DNA of 7,843 bases from an uncultured Thermoleophilia bacterium (GCA_903912585.1 CAIWHY010000448.1:1-7843), one strand, 5' to 3'. Positions 1 to 4,990 are shown, counted from the first letter of the stretch. A program made the numbers and translations. The notes: a model not told the origin generated them from the letters alone.

Positions 1-342
1 CCCGAGCTCAAGGTGACCGCCACCTGCGTGCGCGTGCCGGTGTTCGGCGCGCACAGCGAGGCGGTCAACGTGCAGACCAGGCGCAAGCTTTCGGCCGGCG
101 AGGCCCGCGAGCTGCTCGCCGGCGCTCCCGGCATCGTCGTCGTCGACGACCCGGCGTCTCTGCAGTACCCGCTGCCGCTCGACGCCGAGGGGCGCGACCC
201 GGTGTACGTCGGTCGCATCCGCGAGGACGCGACCATCGCCAACGGCCTCGACCTCTGGGTGGTGAGCGACAACCTGCGCAAAGGCGCCGCGCTCAACGCC
301 GTGCAGATCGCCGAAGAGCTCGTCAGCCGGGGTCTGCTCTAG
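1..342 (+). CDS. asd: Aspartate-semialdehyde dehydrogenase, C-terminal part (5' end cut by window)
   Basis: The enzyme reduces 4-aspartyl phosphate to aspartate 4-semialdehyde with NADPH in the cytoplasm, the branch-point step towards lysine, diaminopimelate, threonine and methionine. Only the last 113 residues are present, and the frame is open from base 1 to the TAG at 340-342. The segment CVRVPVFGAHSEAVNV contains the Arg (window residue 11) and His (window residue 18) that in this family bind the substrate carboxylate and act as acid/base catalyst. The end, LWVVSDNLRKGAALNAVQIAEEL, is the family's conserved C-terminal dimerisation/NADP-side helix. The catalytic Cys and the nucleotide-binding fold lie upstream, outside the window. 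The internal GTG at 13 is not the true start, because conserved residues continue through the window edge. The gene ends 50 nt before the preferred trxB start, so read-through into trxB is possible. Identification is confident. Confidence 0.93.
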   Translation, partial: PELKVTATCVRVPVFGAHSEAVNVQTRRKLSAGEARELLAGAPGIVVVDDPASLQYPLPLDAEGRDPVYVGRIREDATIANGLDLWVVSDNLRKGAALNAVQIAEELVSRGLL

Positions 343-353
343 CAGGCCGTGGG

Positions 354-359
354 TATACT
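354..359 (+). promoter_or_regulatory. Candidate -10 box (TATACT) for trxBA
   Basis: TATACT stands out in GC-rich surroundings just after the asd stop. Transcription would start near 366-368, giving a leader of about 25 nt that contains the AGGAG site of trxB. No good -35 hexamer is seen 16-18 nt upstream, where the sequence is still asd coding region. This is inference from one hexamer and its position. Confidence 0.35.
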
Positions 360-381
360 CTCGCCGTCATGACCCCGCCCC

Positions 382-386
382 AGGAG
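382..386 (+). promoter_or_regulatory. Ribosome binding site AGGAG that favours a TTG start for trxB
   Basis: AGGAG lies 6 nt upstream of TTG at 393, which is in frame with trxB. The in-frame ATG at 369 has no purine-rich site upstream (the preceding bases are ctcgccgtc). The better-supported start is therefore TTG 393. Confidence 0.6.
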
Positions 387-392
387 CCACTC

Positions 393-1433
393 TTGCCCGA
401 GCACGACCAGGACGCGGCGCTGTTCGACCTCGTCATCGTGGGCGCTGGGCCGGCCGGCCTCACCGCCGGCATCTACGCCAGCCGCGGCCGCCTCAAGACG
501 GTCGTCCTCGAGCGCAACATGGCCGGCGGGCAGATCGCTCTCACCGACCTCGTGGAGAACTACCCCGGCTTCCCCGAGGGCGTCTCGGGCTTCGACCTCT
601 CCCAGAAGATGAAGGCGCAGGCCGAGGAGTTCGGCGCCGAGGTCCGCGAGATCGAAGGCGTGACCGCGCTGGCGCAGGACGCCGAAGGCAGGCTCGCCGT
701 GACCACCGATCGCGGGACCTTCCGTGCGCGCAGCGTCATCCTGGCGCCGGGCGTGGAGCCGCGACGCTCCGGCGTCCCCGGCGAAGCGGAGTTCATCGGC
801 CGCGGCGTGAGCTGGTGCGCCACGTGCGACGGCGCCCTGTACCGCGGCCGCACGGTCGCCGTGATCGGCGGCGGCGACTCCGCGGTCGAAGAGGGCATGT
901 TCCTCACCAAGTTCGCCGACAAGGTCTACCTCGTGCACCGCCGCGACGAGCTCCGCGCCGCGCATATCGCGCAGGAGCGCTGCTTCGACAACGCCAAGAT
1001 GGAGCTCGTGTGGGACTCGGTGCCGCGGCGCATCGCCGGCAAGGACATGGTCGAGGCGCTCGAGGTGGAGAACGTCAAGACCGGCGAGCAGCGCAGCCTG
1101 CCGGTGAACGGCGTCTTCATCTACATCGGCCAGGATCCCAATACCGCCTGGCTCGACGGAGTGGTCGACCTCGACGAGCACGGCTACATCCTCACGGACG
1201 GGCTGCAACGAACGAGCGTGCCGGGCGTGTTCGCCTGCGGCGACGCCACCGCAGGACCACTCAAGCAGATCGCGCGCGCGGTGGGCGACGGCGCGCTCGC
1301 CGCCGTGCAGGCGGAGAAGTACATCGACGCGCTCGAGTGCGCGCTGCCGGATGCCGACAGCGCGGTGCAGGACGCCGAGCATGCAGCGTCACGCACCGAG
1401 CGTGCGGCCGGCGGCAGCGCCGCGCCGGCCTGA
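393..1433 (+). CDS. trxB: Thioredoxin reductase (NADPH, FAD)
   Basis: This cytoplasmic flavoprotein transfers electrons from NADPH to thioredoxin. From the TTG at 393 it is 346 residues. It shows the FAD-binding GAGPAG (17-22), the redox pair CATC (C142, C145) inside SWCATCDG, the NADPH-binding GGGDSA (159-164), HRRDELR (182-188, basic residues that favour NADPH over NADH), and the second FAD motif CGDAT (282-286) followed by QIARAVGDGALAA. Start choice: TTG 393 has AGGAG at 6 nt and puts the FAD motif near the N-terminus as in other TrxB proteins. An ATG at 369 would add 8 residues but lacks a ribosome site. After residue about 313 there is a tail of roughly 30 residues, rich in Ala and containing one Cys, beyond the usual end of the family. 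trxA follows after 23 nt, so the two form a trxBA unit. Confidence 0.95.
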   Translation: MPEHDQDAALFDLVIVGAGPAGLTAGIYASRGRLKTVVLERNMAGGQIALTDLVENYPGFPEGVSGFDLSQKMKAQAEEFGAEVREIEGVTALAQDAEGRLAVTTDRGTFRARSVILAPGVEPRRSGVPGEAEFIGRGVSWCATCDGALYRGRTVAVIGGGDSAVEEGMFLTKFADKVYLVHRRDELRAAHIAQERCFDNAKMELVWDSVPRRIAGKDMVEALEVENVKTGEQRSLPVNGVFIYIGQDPNTAWLDGVVDLDEHGYILTDGLQRTSVPGVFACGDATAGPLKQIARAVGDGALAAVQAEKYIDALECALPDADSAVQDAEHAASRTERAAGGSAAPA

Positions 1434-1445
1434 CAACCATCATCC

Positions 1446-1452
1446 AGGAGGG
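1446..1452 (+). promoter_or_regulatory. Ribosome binding site AGGAGGG for trxA
   Basis: A near-perfect anti-16S match lies 4 nt upstream of GTG 1457. It fixes the trxA start at GTG even though the reading frame stays open far upstream through trxB. Confidence 0.8.
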
Positions 1453-1456
1453 ATAC

Positions 1457-1771
1457 GTGGACGCAGTCTCGCAGGACGACTTCGAGGCCGAAGTGGTGAA
1501 GGCCCCGGGCAAGGTCCTCGTGGATTTCTGGGCCGAGTGGTGCGGCCCATGCCGCATGATCGGCCCGGTCCTCGAGGAGATGTCGGGCGACTACGCCGAC
1601 GTCAAGTTCGTGAAGCTCAACGTCGACGAGGCGCCGGCCGTGGCGCAGCAGTTCAGCGTGATGAACATCCCCACGATCCTCGCCTTCGAGGGCGGGGAGC
1701 TCAAGCAGCGCATCGTCGGCGCCATGCCCAAGGCCAAGCTCGTCGAAGAGCTGGGGGCGTTCCTGGGCTGA
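1457..1771 (+). CDS. trxA: Thioredoxin
   Basis: This small cytoplasmic disulfide reductase of 104 residues is the usual length for the family and is the partner of the TrxB encoded just upstream. The sequence shows VLVDFWAEWCGPCRMI with the redox pair C29/C32 in the classic CGPC motif, the buried acid D23 of the VDFWA strand, the cis-proline P72 in NIPTI, and the C-terminal GGELKQRIVGAMPK segment matching the last strand and turn of the thioredoxin fold. The start is GTG 1457, supported by AGGAGGG. The frame is open upstream to about 815, but that stretch overlaps trxB and reads as low-complexity Arg/Ala, so it is not coding. The gene is probably co-transcribed with trxB. Nothing is missing or altered in the active site. 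Confidence 0.96.
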   Translation: MDAVSQDDFEAEVVKAPGKVLVDFWAEWCGPCRMIGPVLEEMSGDYADVKFVKLNVDEAPAVAQQFSVMNIPTILAFEGGELKQRIVGAMPKAKLVEELGAFLG

Positions 1772-1778
1772 GGCCCAG
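1763..1778 (+). terminator. Small perfect hairpin over the trxA stop codon
   Basis: CTGGGC (1763-1768) and GCCCAG (1773-1778) form a 6-bp stem with loop TGAG, which includes the trxA stop. No T tract follows, so a classical intrinsic terminator is not supported. It may be a weak terminator or a structure that protects the mRNA 3' end. Confidence 0.25.
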
Positions 1779-1828
1779 CTGGCAGCGTCCACACCTGGCC
1801 CGTAGCACCGAGTCCAGGCTCGAGCCGA

Positions 1829-1849
1829 GGCCGCCCCGGCTCGGCGGCC
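1829..1849 (+). terminator. GC-rich stem-loop downstream of trxA
   Basis: GGCCGCC (1829-1835) pairs with GGCGGCC (1843-1849) across a 7-nt loop. A competing stem, CGAGCCG (1821-1827) with CGGCTCG (1837-1843), overlaps it, so the two cannot form together. There is no T tract. It may end or attenuate the trxBA transcript, but this is only structural inference. Confidence 0.25.
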
Positions 1850-1918
1850 CAGTGCAAGCCTTGCGCGTCACGACTGCCCCCCCCGCAGACGGACGCCATA
1901 TGGTTCTGAAGCGCTCGG

Positions 1919-1990
1919 CACCGAATTATGTGCCGAATCTGATGCCGCATTCAGTGCTGAATCTGATGCCGAATCTGATGCCGAGCGTGC
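1919..1990 (+). repeat. 12-bp tandem repeat array, consensus TGCCGAATCTGA
   Basis: Consecutive 12-mers are 1931-1942 (TGCCGAATCTGA), 1943-1954 (TGCCGCATTCAG), 1955-1966 (TGCTGAATCTGA) and 1967-1978 (identical to the first). Degenerate units lie at 1919-1930 and 1979-1990. The array is bounded by GCGCTCGGCA (1911-1920) and its near-perfect inverted copy TGCCGAGCGT (1979-1988, 9 of 10). Inside it, TCGGCAC (1915-1921) pairs with GTGCCGA (1930-1936), and ATTCAG (1949-1954) faces CTGAAT (1957-1962). A repeated operator for a DNA-binding protein is one possible reading. Confidence 0.75.
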
Positions 1991-2027
1991 GCGCGAATAG
2001 TCCCGGTCCGCGCCCGGCAGTCCGGTA

Positions 2028-2066
2028 CCGCTCCGATTGCAACCCTCGTCAAACGAGCGGGAGCGG
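2028..2066 (+). repeat. Nested inverted repeats upstream of the antitoxin-like gene
   Basis: The outer arms are CCGCTCC (2028-2034) and GGAGCGG (2060-2066). The inner arms are CTCGT (2045-2049) and ACGAG (2053-2057) with a 3-nt loop. Together they could fold into a bulged stem-loop in the mRNA leader about 80 nt before GTG 2145, or serve as a palindromic protein-binding site. The palindrome GCGTACGC (2066-2073) touches the outer arm. Confidence 0.5.
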
Positions 2067-2133
2067 CGTACGCTCGCCTCACGCGACTTTCCGCATCATC
2101 GCCAAGGTGTCCCGCCGCTGGCCAAAAAGAAAA

Positions 2134-2140
2134 GAGGGGG
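2134..2140 (+). promoter_or_regulatory. Ribosome binding site for the antitoxin-like gene
   Basis: The purine run GAGGGGG ends 4 nt before GTG 2145 and follows an A-rich stretch (2124-2133). It selects GTG 2145 over the in-frame TTG at 2037, which has no such site and would add 36 basic residues unlike the family. Confidence 0.55.
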
Positions 2141-2144
2141 GTTC

Positions 2145-2636
2145 GTGAGATCAGTGCGCACTGTCGTCCCCATCACGGAGTTCCGCCGCGACGCAGCCCA
2201 GATCATCCGCGAGATGATTGCCTCCGGCACGCCCGTCTACGTGACGCAGAATGGCCGAGCGGCAGCGGTGCTGCTTCCGCGAGTGGAGTATGAGGGCCTC
2301 CTGCACAGGCTTGCGATCCACGCATCCGCCGCCTCGAGGGCCGTCGACCCCTCGACGCCGGCGGAGGCTCAGAACCCCGGTCCGGCGGTCAGTGCGAGTG
2401 CCGAGGGGCGCGCGACGGCAAGGAGCGGGGGCCCATATCGTGGTTCGAGCGGCAACAGATGGCAGCTCGTCGAGTCGCGATATGGGCTTGTTGACCCCGA
2501 GACTGCAGACTTCCTGGAGGCCGAGGGCTTCGGTATCGAGTCCGCACCGGTGGACGGCGGCGCGATCGCCGACGTCGGCGGTGTCGCAGGGGACGTGGGC
2601 GGCGTGGCAGCGGACGAGGTCGATCGGCGGCGGTAG
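2145..2636 (+). CDS. Phd/YefM-family antitoxin-like protein with long C-terminal extension, no adjacent toxin
   Basis: The 163-residue product has an N-terminal Phd/YefM fold at about residues 5-58: the segment VVPITEFRRDAAQIIREMI, then SGTPVYVTQNGRAAAVLLP and the YEGLL helix, which is the typical dimeric DNA-binding and autorepressing half of these antitoxins. Family members are usually 75-95 residues; this one continues for about 100 more. The extension has an Ala/Ser/Gly/Pro-rich linker (60-103), a more ordered-looking segment WQLVESRYGLVDPETADFL (106-124) with EAEGFGI, and a repeat DVGGVAG/DVGGVAA (143-156). No RelE, Doc or PIN toxin is found on either side: trxA is 370 nt upstream and the next gene is convergent. 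It may be an orphan antitoxin, a domesticated autoregulator, or a remnant that has lost its toxin. Start GTG 2145 is chosen from the purine run just upstream. Its A+T is slightly higher than its neighbours, consistent with acquisition. Confidence 0.72.
   Translation: MRSVRTVVPITEFRRDAAQIIREMIASGTPVYVTQNGRAAAVLLPRVEYEGLLHRLAIHASAASRAVDPSTPAEAQNPGPAVSASAEGRATARSGGPYRGSSGNRWQLVESRYGLVDPETADFLEAEGFGIESAPVDGGAIADVGGVAGDVGGVAADEVDRRR
2431..2487 (+). repeat. 10-bp perfect inverted repeat inside the antitoxin-like gene
   Basis: GCCCATATCG (2431-2440) and CGATATGGGC (2478-2487) are exact reverse complements separated by 37 nt. They flank the part of the gene that links the low-complexity linker to the WQLVESRYG segment. 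The arms are more A+T-rich than the surroundings. Confidence 0.55.
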
Positions 2637-2706
2637 ATCGGATCGGCGGTCCGTCCGTGACGGGGCGCGCCGGGGGGCCGGGGGCCCAACATCAGCCCGG
2701 CGGGGC
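2637..2706. other. Convergent intergenic gap with short repeats
   Basis: The 70 nt separate the 3' ends of the antitoxin-like gene and the deacetylase. GATCGGCGG occurs at 2622-2630 and again at 2641-2649. ACATCAGCCCGGCGG (2689-2703) recurs as ACATCAGGCCGGCGG (2709-2723). The sequence is G/C-run rich, with GGGGGCCC around 2679-2686, but I find no stem followed by a T tract on either strand, so a bidirectional terminator is plausible by position only. Confidence 0.4.
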
Positions 2707-4266
2707 CTACATCAGGCCGGCGGCATGGAACAGCGTGTCGAGCCCGACCGGCTCGAGGCCTTTGGCGCGCAGCCCTTTGACCATCGCCGGGATCGCCTTC
2801 TCGGTGTTCCACTCGGTGTGCATGCAGATGATGCTGCCAGGGTGGGCGCCGGCGATGGCGCGCCGCGCTATCTCCGCCGGCGCGGCGCCGGTCCAGTCGC
2901 CGGTGTCGACGTCCCAGTTGACCACGAACGGGTAGCCGGCGCTGCCGGCCGCCTTGAGCGTCGTCGCGTTGTACGACCCGTACGGCGGCCGGAAGAACGG
3001 CGTGGGCAGCGCCTTGCAGGCCTTCCACCACTGCTGGGCGTTGTCCATCAGTTGGGTGCGCGCCTCATCGTAGCTGATGGTCTGGAAGTCCGGGTGGTCG
3101 AACGAATGGTTGCCGATCGTCATGCCCTGCGCCAGCGCCTCCAGCGCGACCTCGGGATAGTGCTCGACGCTCACGCCGGTGCAGAAGAACGTGCCCTTGG
3201 CGTGGAGCTTGGTGAGCGCCTTCATGATGTAGCGCCAGGCGTAGCCTGAGCCACCGTCGAACGTGAGGGCCACCAGCTTGCCGGCCTTCGGCAGGCTCGT
3301 GTACATCTTGCCGGTCACGGCGCGGTCGCTGCCGAACGGCGCGGTCGCGACCGCCTTGTTGCCGGCCGCGTCGGTGGCCGTGACCTGGAACCTGTAGGTG
3401 CCGGGGAACAGGAGCGCCCCGGAAGAGGTCTTCGCCGGCCAATCGACGGTCTCGGGGCCGGCGGCCGCGTGCGCCGGACCGGCCTTGCCGACCTCGTTCC
3501 CCAGCGTGTCCACGACCGCCCAGCTCACGGTGGCGCCGCCCGTCTGGCCCGCGGGGACGTCGTACGAGAAGTGCATGGTCGCGGCGCCGCTGATGAGCTG
3601 AGGCCCGGCGGCGACGGTGCCGATCTGGGGCGGCGTCGTGTCGATGCGCACCTTGATCGTGACGGCGCTCCCGCCGCCGGCCGGCCGCACCTCGAGCGCG
3701 TGTGTGCCGTCGCCCTTGTGCGTCTGGGGACCGTGCACGAGCGCCTGCTGCGAGGTCTGCCACGGGCCGCCGTCGACGCGCCACTGCGCGCTCACCGGCG
3801 CGCCGGAGGAGTCGACGAAGCGCGGGCGGGCAGCCGACGTGTGCACGCCGCCGGCGCCGAGCACGGTGATGTCGCCGATCCGGACCGCCGCGGCGGCCGG
3901 CGGCGAGGCGCCGGAGGCGCGGCCCGAGGCGGTCCCTCCGCTCGGCGACCCTCCGCTCCCCGGCCACGGCAGCCCGAGGTGGCCGAACCAGGGGCTGACG
4001 ACGGCGACCACTACGAGGAGGACGAGCACGGCCGCCGCGACCGCGGCGACCACCCGCCAGGGGTCGCGCCGCCGCCGGCGCCGGCGCGGTGGGCGCGGCT
4101 GAGGAGCGTTCGAAGGCCGTGCGGCCGAGAGCGGCGCTTCCGGCGGCCTTGCCGTTGCGCCCTCCGGCAGCGCTTCCGGCAGTGCGTCCGGCGGCTCTGC
4201 GAACGCTCCGTCCGGCGGCCCGACCGGCTCCGGCTGCCCGGCCCGGTAGTAGTGGATCTCCTTCAA
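2707..4266 (-). CDS. Membrane-anchored polysaccharide deacetylase (NodB/CE4-like) with Ig-like domains
   Basis: The 519-residue protein has a Pro-rich cytoplasmic N-terminus (1-60), a run of seven Arg (61-67), one transmembrane signal anchor (about 71-91), a Gly/Ser/Pro linker (103-125), an Ig-like domain ending in IDTTPPQI (about 126-216), a second, FlgD-like Ig domain ending in TATDAAGN (about 217-311) and a NodB domain (about 320-515). NodB motifs seen: TFDGG (D337), HSFDH (H387, H391), RPPYG (426-430), DVDTGDW (452-458) and CMHTEW (H483). CE4 enzymes remove N- or O-acetyl groups from peptidoglycan or other glycans. Here the second Asp of motif 1 (normally TFDD, a metal ligand) is Gly, so activity or metal use may differ. 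The start is TTG 4266, the only usual start codon in frame ahead of the anchor. It lies 13 nt after the methyltransferase stop and has no upstream ribosome site, so translational coupling is likely. Confidence 0.88.
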   Translation of the reverse strand: MKEIHYYRAGQPEPVGPPDGAFAEPPDALPEALPEGATARPPEAPLSAARPSNAPQPRPPRRRRRRRDPWRVVAAVAAAVLVLLVVVAVVSPWFGHLGLPWPGSGGSPSGGTASGRASGASPPAAAAVRIGDITVLGAGGVHTSAARPRFVDSSGAPVSAQWRVDGGPWQTSQQALVHGPQTHKGDGTHALEVRPAGGGSAVTIKVRIDTTPPQIGTVAAGPQLISGAATMHFSYDVPAGQTGGATVSWAVVDTLGNEVGKAGPAHAAAGPETVDWPAKTSSGALLFPGTYRFQVTATDAAGNKAVATAPFGSDRAVTGKMYTSLPKAGKLVALTFDGGSGYAWRYIMKALTKLHAKGTFFCTGVSVEHYPEVALEALAQGMTIGNHSFDHPDFQTISYDEARTQLMDNAQQWWKACKALPTPFFRPPYGSYNATTLKAAGSAGYPFVVNWDVDTGDWTGAAPAEIARRAIAGAHPGSIICMHTEWNTEKAIPAMVKGLRAKGLEPVGLDTLFHAAGLM

Positions 4267-4279
4267 GCGATGTGCCGCG

Positions 4280-4978
4280 TCAAGCGCGTTCCAGGCGCAC
4301 GCCGCAGATATCGTAGCTGAAGCTCACGAGCCTGTCGGCGAAGGCCAGGTCCATGGCCGCCTGCACGTCGGGCGGGAACCCCTTGAGCCGCCCGCGGATG
4401 AGCTCCGCCTTGGCGGGCGGCACCGCGGCCGCCTGCAGCCAGTAGTCGAGGTCGATCGTGCGCCGCAGCTGCCGCCGCTCCTTGATGCGCAGGCCGGCCG
4501 GCGCGACGAGACCGTCCAGCTCCTCGGGGCGATAGTGCCGCCTGTGAGCCGGCTCGCGCAGGCGCGCGAGGTCGTTGAAAGCCTTGTCGGTGACCGCATC
4601 GACGACGGGATCGATGATCACGATGCGGCCGCCGCCGCTGGTCACGCGAAGCAGCTCCGCCAGGGCCGTGACGGGTTCGGGCAGGAGATGGAGCGCGTTG
4701 CGGCAGACGACGAGACTGAAGAACCCGGCTTCGTATGGCAGCGCGTAGAGATCGACCAGCGAGAACGACACGTTGACGAGGCCGAGCTCGCCGGCCAGAC
4801 GCGCTCCCTCGTCAAGCGTGTCCGGCAGTTCGTCGGCCGCTTCCACGTGGCGCACGTCCGGCGCCACCGCGAAGCCGGCGATGCCGGCCCCGGCGGCGTA
4901 GTCGAGGACGTTGTCGTGCGACGTCGGGCGCGCCAGCTCGACGAGCATCTCGAGAGAAGCCTCTCGCAACTCTTCCAC
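4280..4978 (-). CDS. Class I SAM-dependent methyltransferase (Methyltransf_11/UbiE-like fold), substrate unknown
   Basis: The protein is 232 residues. It shows the SAM-binding strand-loop VLDYAAGAG (24-32, motif I, with Ala where many members have Gly-Cys), an acidic residue after strand 2 (D49 in VEAADELP), VDLYALPYEAGFFSLVVCRNALHLL (about 75-99, motifs for the adenine side and strand 4) and SGGGRIVIIDP (strand 5). The C-terminal cap carries a basic RIKERRQLRR stretch and ends in FSYDICGVRLERA. The overall pattern resembles small-molecule C- or O-methyltransferases of the ubiquinone/menaquinone type, but the substrate cannot be read from the sequence. Start GTG 4978 is supported by AAGGGAG 5 nt upstream. 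It lies 44 nt after ileS and 13 nt before the deacetylase, suggesting one transcript, but no functional link is evident. Confidence 0.87.
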   Translation of the reverse strand: MEELREASLEMLVELARPTSHDNVLDYAAGAGIAGFAVAPDVRHVEAADELPDTLDEGARLAGELGLVNVSFSLVDLYALPYEAGFFSLVVCRNALHLLPEPVTALAELLRVTSGGGRIVIIDPVVDAVTDKAFNDLARLREPAHRRHYRPEELDGLVAPAGLRIKERRQLRRTIDLDYWLQAAAVPPAKAELIRGRLKGFPPDVQAAMDLAFADRLVSFSYDICGVRLERA

Positions 4979-4983
4979 GACGT

Positions 4984-4990
4984 CTCCCTT
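4984..4990 (-). promoter_or_regulatory. Ribosome binding site AAGGGAG for the methyltransferase
   Basis: Read on the minus strand, AAGGGAG is followed by 5 nt and then GTG 4978. It sets the methyltransferase start downstream of the ileS hairpin. Confidence 0.65.

Larger units (their letters stand above)
1772..2144. other. Non-coding, repeat-rich interval between trxA and the antitoxin-like gene
   Basis: I see no convincing gene in these 373 nt; the frames that stay open read as Arg/Pro-rich or as translated repeats. The interval holds alternative GC-rich hairpins near 1821-1849 (for example GGCCGCC at 1829-1835 with GGCGGCC at 1843-1849), a run of eight C at 1877-1884, the palindrome CCATATGG at 1896-1903, a 12-bp tandem repeat array at about 1919-1990, nested inverted repeats at 2028-2066 and the palindrome GCGTACGC at 2066-2073. 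Base composition is less GC-rich than its surroundings from about 1890 to 2145. I could not pick a convincing -35/-10 pair for the downstream gene. Confidence 0.6.

Noticed and set aside
339..1382. 347-residue open frame on the minus strand opposite trxB
   Set aside because: It covers trxB exactly, matches no family I know, and has the Arg/Ala/His-rich composition expected from the complement of GC-rich codons. trxB has all its motifs on the plus strand.
815..1456. Upstream extension of the trxA frame through trxB, giving a 318-residue open frame
   Set aside because: The extension is Arg-rich shadow translation of trxB. trxA has a strong ribosome site at 1446-1452 and the correct family length from GTG 1457.
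1769..1800. Classical intrinsic terminator after trxA
   Set aside because: The stem at 1763-1778 is not followed by a T tract, so it is listed only as a weak candidate.
1911..1990. 12-bp repeats as a CRISPR array
   Set aside because: The units are contiguous with no spacers and far too short for CRISPR repeats.
1351..2148. Plus-strand open frame across trxA and the repeat array, reading NLMP repeats
   Set aside because: The first part is a shadow of trxA and the rest is translated tandem repeat DNA; no ribosome site or known domain is present.
1911..2487. Insertion sequence or integron remnant in the repeat-rich stretch
   Set aside because: No transposase or integrase fragment, no paired terminal inverted repeats at a consistent distance and no target-site duplication are visible.
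2369..3031. Minus-strand open frame of 220 residues opposite the antitoxin-like gene, considered as a possible toxin
   Set aside because: It runs out of frame through the deacetylase 3' end, has no toxin-like motif, and is Arg/Ala/Pro-rich shadow sequence.
3065..3967. 300-residue Arg-rich minus-strand frame inside the deacetylase gene
   Set aside because: It is a second frame of the same strand with shadow composition; the deacetylase frame carries all NodB motifs.
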